Shown here piece after piece: positions 16,562 to 23,962 of a DNA stretch of 28,415 bases; the stretch's first letter is position 1, and each line of letters starts with the position of its first letter. The position numbers and the translations under genes are program-made. Below the pieces are notes generated by a model, which worked only from the letters and a program-made list of their open reading frames with translations, was not told the origin of the DNA and ran no database searches. This DNA comes from an uncultured Clostridium sp. (lineage in GTDB: Bacteria > Bacillota > Clostridia > TANB77 > CAG-508), in assembly GCA_900553015.1 (NCBI GenBank), contig USBY01000021.1, positions 1 through 28,415 on the forward strand. Direction: 5' to 3'.

Positions 16562-18371
16562 TATCTATCTCCCCTTTTTCTATAATATTCTTTTCAAAGT
16601 CTGATGAATCTATTTTTACTAATATGTGATCGTTTCCAACAAACATTAAACATTCTCCTTTTGAAAATGATTTTATTTCTATCTTTTCTTTTTCTGACAA
16701 CTTTGCATATTTTTCCAATATATTTATATTTTCTTCTTCTAAGCAAAAAAATACTTTTATATTTGAATTATTTAAGATACTTTTTCCATATGTTCCATTA
16801 TCTAGACTAAATAAATCAGATACATCTTGTGTTATAGCAACTCCACTACCACCATATTTTCTAATAGTTTTAAATATTTTATATATAAATGAAGCAACTT
16901 CTTTATTAGATGTTATACCTATTAATCTCCAAATTTCATCTAAGTAAATAACTTTTCTTTCTTTTCGATTTATCTTGATTAAATCCCAAAATAGATCTAC
17001 AAAAATATACATACCATACTTTATGTTTTCTTCACCTAATTCATATATATCTGCAATAATTAATTTATTTTTTATCTTTATATTTGTATATTTATTAAAA
17101 TAATTTAAACTTCCTTTTACAAACGGTAACAATTTAATATGGAATTTTTTCGTTCTTTTATCTTGACCTAATAATTCATAAAAATCTTGTAATATTGGCA
17201 TATCTGTACTTTCCTTAAAAACTACTTTTTTATTTTTTACTTTATATAGACTTTTATCATTAAAATTTATATTTTTACTTTCATATAACTTAATTAACTT
17301 TTCTTCTATAATAGATTTTTCTTCTTCATTCATTTCTCCAAATATTAAATTAAAAAAGCCTTTAAGTTTATCAATTTTAATAGCAAGATATCCCTTTTCG
17401 TCTTTCTCTATACTTTCTTCTCTTATATCGAATACATTAACATATGTATTGGAAGTTGGTCCTATTTTTATTAATGTTCCATTCAGTGCTTTACATACAT
17501 TTCCATATTCTCTATCTGGATCTATAACATATTGATTTATTTCTTGTATTCCATATCTTAATATTAATAATTTTATATAAAATGATTTTCCCGCTCCTGA
17601 CATTCCAAATACACACATATTGGGATTTTTATATTTTTGAGTATTATATCTATCTATAAAAATCATAGAATTATTATGAATATTTCTGCCTATATATACT
17701 CCTTTTTCATCAAAAATTGATGAAGAAATAAATGGATATGTGCTTACAAGCCCATTTGTTAAAATATTTCTTCTTGTAGCTAATTGTAAGTCTTTATCAT
17801 TATGCATTAAAGGTAGACTCGACTTATATATTTGTTCTTGTCTAAAATTTGCTCTTCTAGTTTGCAAGCCAGAGCCTTGCAATATACCTTCAACTTTACT
17901 TAGATTAAATTCTAATTCTTTTATAGTTTCTGCAAAAACATTAATATAAATATATAAATAATATATATCTTGGTTGTTTATTTGCATTTCTTTTCTTATA
18001 TATTTTGCATCATTGTATGTATATTGCGCTATATCAACATCTTGCCTGTTATTATTTATCTCTTTTAAATCTGCAGATACATTCCCAATATTATAAGTTA
18101 ATTCTTTCAAAGTTTTATATTTATTCTGTTTTTCGTAAAATATTGAAATATTCATATTTATATCTGTATCTATTATTCCTTTTAAAATTAAGTCTTCATT
18201 CTCTCTTAGATAATTTACAATCATTAAACCAGCATAATACATATTATCTATTTCTAAGTATTTAGGATTTTGATTATTTATGTATGAAGGACAAATATAA
18301 TTTTCTTCCAGACATTGTTTTTCTTTTGTATTTTTAATAAAAAACTTTTTTAAAATATTTCTTTCAATCAC
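16557..18371 (-). CDS. VirB4/TraC-type secretion ATPase
   Basis: VirB4-family ATPases power type IV secretion and conjugation channels from the cytoplasmic side of the membrane. The 604 residues contain an N-terminal domain of about 240 residues, Walker A GMSGAGKS (256-263), DPDREYG (284-290), Walker B KVIYLDEIW (473-481) and the downstream GSGVAITQDVSDLF (508-521), all in the family order. It starts at GTG 18371, directly after the TAG of the previous gene. The AGGTGA there overlaps the start, so the exact start is uncertain. No relaxase, VirD4 coupling protein, VirB6 or VirB8 gene is near, so this is not an ordinary conjugation locus. Confidence 0.88.
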   Translation of the reverse strand: MIERNILKKFFIKNTKEKQCLEENYICPSYINNQNPKYLEIDNMYYAGLMIVNYLRENEDLILKGIIDTDINMNISIFYEKQNKYKTLKELTYNIGNVSADLKEINNNRQDVDIAQYTYNDAKYIRKEMQINNQDIYYLYIYINVFAETIKELEFNLSKVEGILQGSGLQTRRANFRQEQIYKSSLPLMHNDKDLQLATRRNILTNGLVSTYPFISSSIFDEKGVYIGRNIHNNSMIFIDRYNTQKYKNPNMCVFGMSGAGKSFYIKLLILRYGIQEINQYVIDPDREYGNVCKALNGTLIKIGPTSNTYVNVFDIREESIEKDEKGYLAIKIDKLKGFFNLIFGEMNEEEKSIIEEKLIKLYESKNINFNDKSLYKVKNKKVVFKESTDMPILQDFYELLGQDKRTKKFHIKLLPFVKGSLNYFNKYTNIKIKNKLIIADIYELGEENIKYGMYIFVDLFWDLIKINRKERKVIYLDEIWRLIGITSNKEVASFIYKIFKTIRKYGGSGVAITQDVSDLFSLDNGTYGKSILNNSNIKVFFCLEEENINILEKYAKLSEKEKIEIKSFSKGECLMFVGNDHILVKIDSSDFEKNIIEKGEIDN

Positions 18372-18977
18372 CTACCTATTAAAATTATAATTAGTATTTA
18401 AGAAAAAATGTAAAACCTTTATAACATCTTCTTTTTTACATTCTTTTACTTGATTTCCACATTTATTAAGACATTCTTTTATCTTAAAATATTTTTCGTT
18501 TAACATATAATAAATATTGGCTAAATTTTCATTTTCTATTTCACTTTGTTCATCTATGATAATATAATAATTTTTTGTGGATGTTTGCTTTTCAGAATTA
18601 ATTTTGTTTAGAAATTCAATATAATTTTTAGAAATAATTGAAATTGAATTATTATTTGACTTTTTAACATTACTTACGATTTTTGAAATATCTTCTTTAT
18701 TTGTATGAATTAAAATTTGAAGATTAAAATTACATGTTTTTAAAAGAATCTTATATGAATTTAAAATAGCTTCTTTTTCCAAAGTTGTTTTTAAATTAAA
18801 ATTTATTGGTTGAACTCTTATTAGTTTTATAAAAATATTTTTATTTTTTATTTTTATAATTCCATTTTTATCTATACTTTCTATAATTAACCAATTTTGT
18901 GTGGATTTATTATCTGCTTTTACATATATCACCTCTAATCTTTGTTCAATAATACTCTCATTTCCATTATTTGTCAA
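18372..18977 (-). CDS. Small TraC-like protein (resembles VirB4 N-terminal region)
   Basis: This soluble protein of at most 201 residues resembles the N-terminal region found in front of Gram-positive conjugation ATPases: NGIIKIKN, then a PINFNLKTTLEKEAILNSYK stretch and LQILIHTNKED. It abuts the VirB4-type gene without a gap, so it is probably its partner or a split-off domain. The coordinates give the longest frame, from TTG 18977, but that TTG is part of the promoter -35 box. The only good ribosome site (AGAGGTGAT, 18936-18928) is followed by ATG-TAA in another frame. The true start is therefore unresolved, near 18932-18923. The C-terminus is Cys-containing and helical. Confidence 0.65.
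   Translation of the reverse strand: MTNNGNESIIEQRLEVIYVKADNKSTQNWLIIESIDKNGIIKIKNKNIFIKLIRVQPINFNLKTTLEKEAILNSYKILLKTCNFNLQILIHTNKEDISKIVSNVKKSNNNSISIISKNYIEFLNKINSEKQTSTKNYYIIIDEQSEIENENLANIYYMLNEKYFKIKECLNKCGNQVKECKKEDVIKVLHFFLNTNYNFNR
18949..18977 (-). promoter_or_regulatory. Promoter of the VirB4/ParA-like cassette
   Basis: TTGACA (18977-18972) and TATTAT (18954-18949) with a 17-base spacer form a near-consensus promoter 70 bases downstream of the gyrB terminator. The cassette is therefore its own transcription unit, likely well expressed. Confidence 0.72.
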
Positions 18978-19023
18978 CGAAATTCGTCATACAAAAATCG
19001 ACATTTATAGATAAATATACTAC

Positions 19024-19053
19024 AAAAAAAGAATCCCAAAGGATTCTTTTTTT
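19024..19053 (-). terminator. gyrB terminator
   Basis: A stem of AAAAAAAGAATCC and GGATTCTTTTTTT with a short loop starts within the gyrB stop codon. The T run on the minus strand makes it a strong intrinsic terminator and separates gyrB from the downstream cassette. Confidence 0.85.
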
Positions 19054-20983
19054 ATACATCAAGATTCTTAACGTATTTTGCATTTTCTTCAATGAATTTT
19101 CTTCTAGGTGCAACTTCATCCCCCATTAATATTGTAAATATTTGGTCTGCTTTTATTGCATCATCCATTGTAACTTTTATTAGTATTCTTGTTTCTGGGT
19201 TCATTGTTGTATCCCATAATTGTTCTGGATTCATTTCTCCTAGACCTTTATATCTTTGAATAGATATAGAATCTCTTGAAATTCCTTTTTCTTCTAGCTC
19301 TTTATATTTTTCTTCTAGTTCTTCATCTGTATAGCAATATATATCTTTCATACCTTTTTTAGAAAGTTTAAATAATGGTGGTTGAGCTAAATATACATTT
19401 CCATTTTCTATTAAAGGTCTCATATATCTAAAGAAGAATGTTAATAATAATGTTCTAATATGTGCACCATCAACATCGGCATCAGCCATTATTATAACTT
19501 TTCCATATCTTATTTTTGTTATATCAAAGTCTGCACCAATTCCAGCACCAACAGCCAATATTACTGGTTGCAATTTATCGTTATTATATATTTTATCTGC
19601 TCTTGACTTTTCAACATTAAGCATTTTTCCCCATAAAGGAAGTATTGCTTGGAATTTTCTGTCTCTTCCTTGTTTTGCACTACCACCAGCAGAATCTCCC
19701 TCAACTATATATACTTCGCATAAATCTGCATTTTTCTCACTACAGTCAGCCAATTTACCTGGTAAAGTAGATGTTTCTAAAGCACTCTTTCTTCTTACTA
19801 ATTCTCTTGCTTTTCTTGCAGCTTCCCTAGCTCTAGAAGCTCCAATACATTTTTCTAATATTGCTTTTGCAACAGCAGGATTTTCTTCTAAGAAATCAGA
19901 TAAAGCTTCGTTTACCATTGATTGAACAATACCTGTAACATTACTATTTCCTAATTTTGTTTTTGTTTGTCCTTCGAATTGAGGTTCTTTTACTTTAACA
20001 GAAATAACTGCTGTTATTCCCTCTCTTATATCTTCACCTTGTAGGTTTGAATCTTTTTCTTTTAAAATGTTATGTTTTCTTGCATAGTCATTAAATACTT
20101 TTGTTAATGCTCTTTTAAATCCTTCTAAATGAGTTCCACCTTCAACAGTATTTATATTATTAACAAAAGTATAAATGTTCTCTGAATATGCTGTAGTATA
20201 TTGAATTGCTATTTCTACAGGAACTTCTCCATCTGTTTTTTCAATATAAATTGGTTTTTTGTGAAGAGTTTCTTTATTTTGATTTAAATATTCTACAAAA
20301 GAATTTAGACCACCTTCAAAACAGAAATCTGCTTTTTTTACTGGTTCTTCTCTTAAATCTTCTACTTTTATTCTTAAACCTTTAGTTAAGAATGCAATCT
20401 CTCTAAATCTTTCTTCTAATATAGAAAAATCGTAATTAGTCGTTTCAAAAATTGTACTATCTGCTAAGAATGTTACTTTTGTTCCAGTTTTGTCTGAATC
20501 TTCTATTTTCTTTAATGGTTCTACAGTTTTTCCTCTTGCGAATTTCATTCTATATTTTCCGCCATCACGACATATTTCGACTTCAGTCCATTCAGATAAA
20601 GCATTTACAACAGAAGCACCAACACCATGAAGACCTCCAGATACTTTATATCCACTGTCTCCACCGAATTTTCCTCCTGCATGTAACATTGTATAAACTG
20701 TTTCTGCAGTAGATATTTTAGTTTTAGGATGTATTTCAACAGGAATACCTCTACCATCATCCTGAACTGTTACAATATTTCCTGGTTTTATTTGAACATG
20801 AATATTTTTACAATATCCAGCTAAAGCTTCATCAACACAGTTATCTACTATTTCATACACAAGATGGTGTAATCCTCTTGCAGAAACACTTCCTATGTAC
20901 ATACCTGGTCTTTTTCTAACAGCTTCTAGCCCCTCTAATACTTGTATTTGTTCTGCCCCATATTCATGTTTATATTTTTCCAT
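19052..20983 (-). CDS. gyrB: DNA gyrase subunit B
   Basis: GyrB supplies ATP hydrolysis and half of the cleavage centre of gyrase. The 643-residue length is the common form without the proteobacterial insert. Visible are the GHKL site (EIVDNCVDEA, DDGRGIPV, GGLHGVGASVVNALS), the TOPRIM EGDSAGGSA (428-436), DADVDGAHI and the C-terminal QRYKGLGEMNPEQLW. Trp451 in LPLWGK replaces the basic residue (Lys447 in E. coli) of LPLKGK. ATG 20983 has AGGAGG upstream and overlaps remB by 14 bases. recF-remB-gyrB appear co-transcribed. Confidence 0.97.
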   Translation of the reverse strand: MEKYKHEYGAEQIQVLEGLEAVRKRPGMYIGSVSARGLHHLVYEIVDNCVDEALAGYCKNIHVQIKPGNIVTVQDDGRGIPVEIHPKTKISTAETVYTMLHAGGKFGGDSGYKVSGGLHGVGASVVNALSEWTEVEICRDGGKYRMKFARGKTVEPLKKIEDSDKTGTKVTFLADSTIFETTNYDFSILEERFREIAFLTKGLRIKVEDLREEPVKKADFCFEGGLNSFVEYLNQNKETLHKKPIYIEKTDGEVPVEIAIQYTTAYSENIYTFVNNINTVEGGTHLEGFKRALTKVFNDYARKHNILKEKDSNLQGEDIREGITAVISVKVKEPQFEGQTKTKLGNSNVTGIVQSMVNEALSDFLEENPAVAKAILEKCIGASRAREAARKARELVRRKSALETSTLPGKLADCSEKNADLCEVYIVEGDSAGGSAKQGRDRKFQAILPLWGKMLNVEKSRADKIYNNDKLQPVILAVGAGIGADFDITKIRYGKVIIMADADVDGAHIRTLLLTFFFRYMRPLIENGNVYLAQPPLFKLSKKGMKDIYCYTDEELEEKYKELEEKGISRDSISIQRYKGLGEMNPEQLWDTTMNPETRILIKVTMDDAIKADQIFTILMGDEVAPRRKFIEENAKYVKNLDV

Positions 20984-21269
20984 TATAAAAACCTCCTAAT
21001 AATGTACCTTTCTTATTTTTATTATCTTCTGCTCTTTTTGCTATAGACATAGTAGATACATTTGTTTCGTATCCAACTATTTTGCCATTTTCTTTTGTCA
21101 TTATTAATGATCTTGCATCTCCATTTGCTTGTGAAACAAGATTATCTGTTCTTTTTAAGCTTTCTATTAAATTTTTATATTCTTCTGAATCCCTCATTGA
21201 TTCTATGTTATATATTCCAATTATATCTTTTTCTTCTAAAATTATATTATTTCCTATGTGTACAAACAT
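20970..21269 (-). CDS. remB: RemB/DUF370 family DNA-binding regulator
   Basis: A 99-residue protein with the DUF370 start MFVHIGNNIILEEKDIIGIYNIE. In Bacillus, RemB (YaaB) lies between recF and gyrB, as here, and its paralogue RemA activates matrix and osmoprotection genes by binding DNA. The C-terminal tail is longer and basic. It starts at ATG 21269 behind AGAGGGA, 17 bases after recF, and overlaps gyrB. Confidence 0.85.
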   Translation of the reverse strand: MFVHIGNNIILEEKDIIGIYNIESMRDSEEYKNLIESLKRTDNLVSQANGDARSLIMTKENGKIVGYETNVSTMSIAKRAEDNKNKKGTLLGGFYNGKI

Positions 21270-21286
21270 TTATAATCCCTCTTTTG

Positions 21287-22366
21287 TTAAAATTGTTCTT
21301 CTTTTTTTACTTGTCCATCTTTTACATTATATATATTATAATTAAAATTTTCAAGTAGCAATTTGTGAGTACCTGTTAATATTACTTGAGCATCCGTAAT
21401 GTTTTCCACAAATTTTCTACGTCTCTTCTCATCTAATTCCGACATAAAATCATCTAATAGCAAAATTGGATATTCCCCAATTTCATCATAAATAACATAT
21501 AATTCAGCTAATTTTAATGACAATATCGCTGTTCTAAATTGTCCTTGTGAACCATATAGATTAATGTTTTTCCCATTAAGATATACTTCAAAATCATCTC
21601 TATGAATTCCTGAAGAAGTATAGCCTCTATATACATCATTTTCTACTTTTTCATTTAATCTTTTTATATATGATTCCTTATCTTTAAAATCACTTATATA
21701 TTTTATATTTATTTCTTCTAAATTATCTGTTATATTTTTGTGGATATCTACTATTTTGTTTAATATTTTATCAACAAATTCTCTCCTATAATCATATATA
21801 ATTTGTGCATGATTAGCTAATTTTTCATCCCAGATTTCCAACATATTTTTTGACTTATTTTCAAACTTTATTTGTCTTAAATAATTATTTCTTTGTTCTA
21901 AAGTTTTATTATAAGCATTTAAATTAAATAAATATCTTGGTCTTAACTGACTTATTAGCATATTTAAAAATTTTCTTCTTTTTTGTGGACCATCTTTAAG
22001 AATTTCCATATCATCTGGAGAAAAAATAATAGAATTTATATTTCCTAACAATTCACTTAATTTTTTTATCTTTACCCCATTTATAGCTATGCTTTTCTTT
22101 TCAGAAATTATATATTCTATTTTTCCTTCCCTATCACTTTTTTCATATTCAATATTTAATTTAGCAAAATCTTTATTTAATTTTATAAGCTCTTTATCTT
22201 TACTTGTCCTAAAAGATTTTCCCATTGAGCATAAAAAAATAGCCTCTAATATATTTGTTTTTCCTTGTGCATTATCGCCATAAATGACATTTATTCCTTT
22301 ATTAAATTCTATTTCTTGGCTATCATAATTTCTAAAATTCTCTAATTTTAATTTTGTTATATTCAT
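21287..22366 (-). CDS. recF: DNA replication and repair protein RecF
   Basis: RecF is an SMC-like ATPase that helps load RecA at gaps. The protein shows LENFRNY, Walker A GDNAQGKTN near residue 30, the signature SGIHRDDFEVYLNGK...YGSQGQFRTAILSLKLAE, and Walker B PILLLDDFMSELD. I prefer ATG 22366 (MNITKLKLENF, 359 residues), with GTGGAGA upstream. A GTG at 22378 would overlap that ribosome site. The usual small yaaA gene before it is absent. Confidence 0.95.
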   Translation of the reverse strand: MNITKLKLENFRNYDSQEIEFNKGINVIYGDNAQGKTNILEAIFLCSMGKSFRTSKDKELIKLNKDFAKLNIEYEKSDREGKIEYIISEKKSIAINGVKIKKLSELLGNINSIIFSPDDMEILKDGPQKRRKFLNMLISQLRPRYLFNLNAYNKTLEQRNNYLRQIKFENKSKNMLEIWDEKLANHAQIIYDYRREFVDKILNKIVDIHKNITDNLEEINIKYISDFKDKESYIKRLNEKVENDVYRGYTSSGIHRDDFEVYLNGKNINLYGSQGQFRTAILSLKLAELYVIYDEIGEYPILLLDDFMSELDEKRRRKFVENITDAQVILTGTHKLLLENFNYNIYNVKDGQVKKEEQF

Positions 22367-22382
22367 AAAGTTCTCCACTTAG

Positions 22383-22414
22383 TTATCCACATTTCCGTAA
22401 GATTCTGTGGATAT
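22383..22414. promoter_or_regulatory. DnaA boxes in the recF leader
   Basis: A perfect DnaA box TTATCCACA (22383-22391, plus) and a near match TGTGGATAT (22406-22414) flank a TTCCGTAAGATT motif. They lie between the recF promoter and its start codon, so DnaA could repress recF-remB-gyrB or extend the origin. Confidence 0.6.
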
Positions 22415-22432
22415 TTTTTAAATATATATTGC

Positions 22433-22461
22433 ATTATACACATAATCAAAAAATAAAGCAA
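22433..22461 (-). promoter_or_regulatory. Promoter of recF-remB-gyrB
   Basis: TTGCTT (22461-22456) and TATAAT (22438-22433) are 17 bases apart, about 67 bases upstream of the recF ATG and just after the dnaN terminator. Confidence 0.7.
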
Positions 22462-22481
22462 GTTCTTTTTTTAAACAAATT

Positions 22482-22511
22482 AAAAATAAGCTATTATAAT
22501 AGCTTATTTTC
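22482..22511 (-). terminator. dnaN terminator
   Basis: A perfect 28-base palindrome of AAAATAAGCTATTA and its complement, followed by T residues on the minus strand, lies 15 bases after the dnaN stop. It separates dnaN from recF. Confidence 0.8.
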
Positions 22512-22525
22512 TATTTAATTATTTA

Positions 22526-23641
22526 TTAATCTTTTAATCTTATTGGTAATATCATGTATACATAGTCACCTTCATCAACAGGTCTAATAATACATGGTGA
22601 TATACTAGAACCAAAATGAACGTAAACTTCTTCATCATCGATAACTTTTAATGCATCTAAGAAATATTTTGGATTAAATCCTGCTTCTATATTTTTTCCT
22701 TCTGTTGATACATATATTTCTTCTTTTGCATCACCTGTTTGGTTTGCACAAGAAATTGTTAATTTTCCAATATCAACAGTTACTTTTACAGGATATTTTT
22801 TCTCTTTTTCCACAGATGAAGAAGAAATTAAACTAATTCTTTCAAAACAACTTTGTAAAATATTTTTATTTACTCTTATTCTTGTATCCCATTCTTTTGG
22901 TATTACATTAGCATAATTTAAGAATTCCCCATCTAAAACTCTTGTTACTATTTTACAATTATCCATTTCAAATAGTGCCTGATTTTTTGAAATTCCTATT
23001 TTTATAGGTTCAAAAGAATCTGAAATAATTTTATTTACTTCATTTAATGTTTTACCAGGAATTACAGCACTAAAATCATTTGCTTGTACATTTAAGAAAC
23101 TGCTTCTCCATGCTAATCTAAAACCATCTACTGCTACAACATTTAACTTATTGTTTACAACTTCAAATAAACAACCTGTAAAAATAGGTCTGTTTTCTTC
23201 ATTACTAACAGCAAATATAGTTCTTCTAATCATATTTTTTAATACATTTTGTTCTATTTGTATTGAGTTTTCAACATTTATTCTTGGTAATTCTGGAAAT
23301 TCTGTTGGATCCATAGTTGCTAATTTATATAATGAACCTTCACATTCAATAACTAATAAATTGTTATCATCTAAATAAATTTTTATTTCTGTATCAGGTA
23401 ATTTTCTTATAATTTCACTAAACATTATTGCATTTACTACTGTAGAACCTTGTTCTTCTACTTCACAATCCATTATGTATTCAATACCTATTTCTAAATC
23501 ATATGTTGTTAATTTTATTTCATTATCATTTGTTTGAATAAGTATTCCTTCTAGTATAGGCATTGTAGTTTTTGATGCTACAGCTTTTACTACGGAATTA
23601 ATAGCTTTAAGAATTTTGTCTTTATAACAAACTATCTTCAT
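22526..23641 (-). CDS. dnaN: DNA polymerase III beta subunit (sliding clamp)
   Basis: DnaN forms the ring that tethers the replicative polymerase to DNA. The 371-residue protein carries three clamp domains. Recognisable pieces are the N-terminal VVKAVASKTTMPILEGILIQ, the central EENRPIFTGCLFEVV...VAVDGFRLA, and the C-terminal YVYMILPIRLKD. ATG 23641 is preceded by AAAGGAGAG. It follows dnaA, separated by a 321-base origin-type region. Confidence 0.97.
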   Translation of the reverse strand: MKIVCYKDKILKAINSVVKAVASKTTMPILEGILIQTNDNEIKLTTYDLEIGIEYIMDCEVEEQGSTVVNAIMFSEIIRKLPDTEIKIYLDDNNLLVIECEGSLYKLATMDPTEFPELPRINVENSIQIEQNVLKNMIRRTIFAVSNEENRPIFTGCLFEVVNNKLNVVAVDGFRLAWRSSFLNVQANDFSAVIPGKTLNEVNKIISDSFEPIKIGISKNQALFEMDNCKIVTRVLDGEFLNYANVIPKEWDTRIRVNKNILQSCFERISLISSSSVEKEKKYPVKVTVDIGKLTISCANQTGDAKEEIYVSTEGKNIEAGFNPKYFLDALKVIDDEEVYVHFGSSISPCIIRPVDEGDYVYMILPIRLKD

Positions 23642-23962
23642 TTTTCTCTCTCCTTTATTAATAAATAATAATTATAGAAGTAATAGTATTAGGTGTTGTT
23701 AATTGTGGGGAAAAGTTCTGAAAGTCCCTATTTCCGTAAAAAAACTATGTTTATATTTTCGTGGAAAAGTTGTAATTTAATCCACATGGTTTTGAAAAAA
23801 ATGTGGATTAATGAAATATTAACAGTTTATATACACATTATTAACATCTGCCTGTGTATATCTAATGTATTACTTCCGTAAGTAAAAAAGCAAAACTTTT
23901 TTCAAAAATTTGTTTTGGCGAACCAAAGTTTTAAAAAATTTTATTTTTGGTTGATATTTACT
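23642..23962. other. dnaA-dnaN intergenic region, probable unwinding site
   Basis: On the minus strand, from dnaA to dnaN: a Trp-like UUCG-loop hairpin region (about 23910-23950) that may end dnaA, a palindrome TTACTTCCGTAAGTAA (23870-23885), a pair of TAATCCACA boxes as an inverted repeat (23777-23787 and 23801-23811), a degenerate DnaA box TTCCCCACA (23712-23704), a run of six DnaA-trio-like triplets (23692-23675) and an AT-rich stretch before dnaN. This order matches the basal unwinding system of Bacillus oriC. Whether melting occurs here is inferred. Confidence 0.55.

Noticed and set aside
15259..18977. Ordinary integrative conjugative element between gyrB and gyrA
   Set aside because: No relaxase, coupling protein, integrase, direct repeats or tRNA were found, and the unit is only about 3.7 kb.
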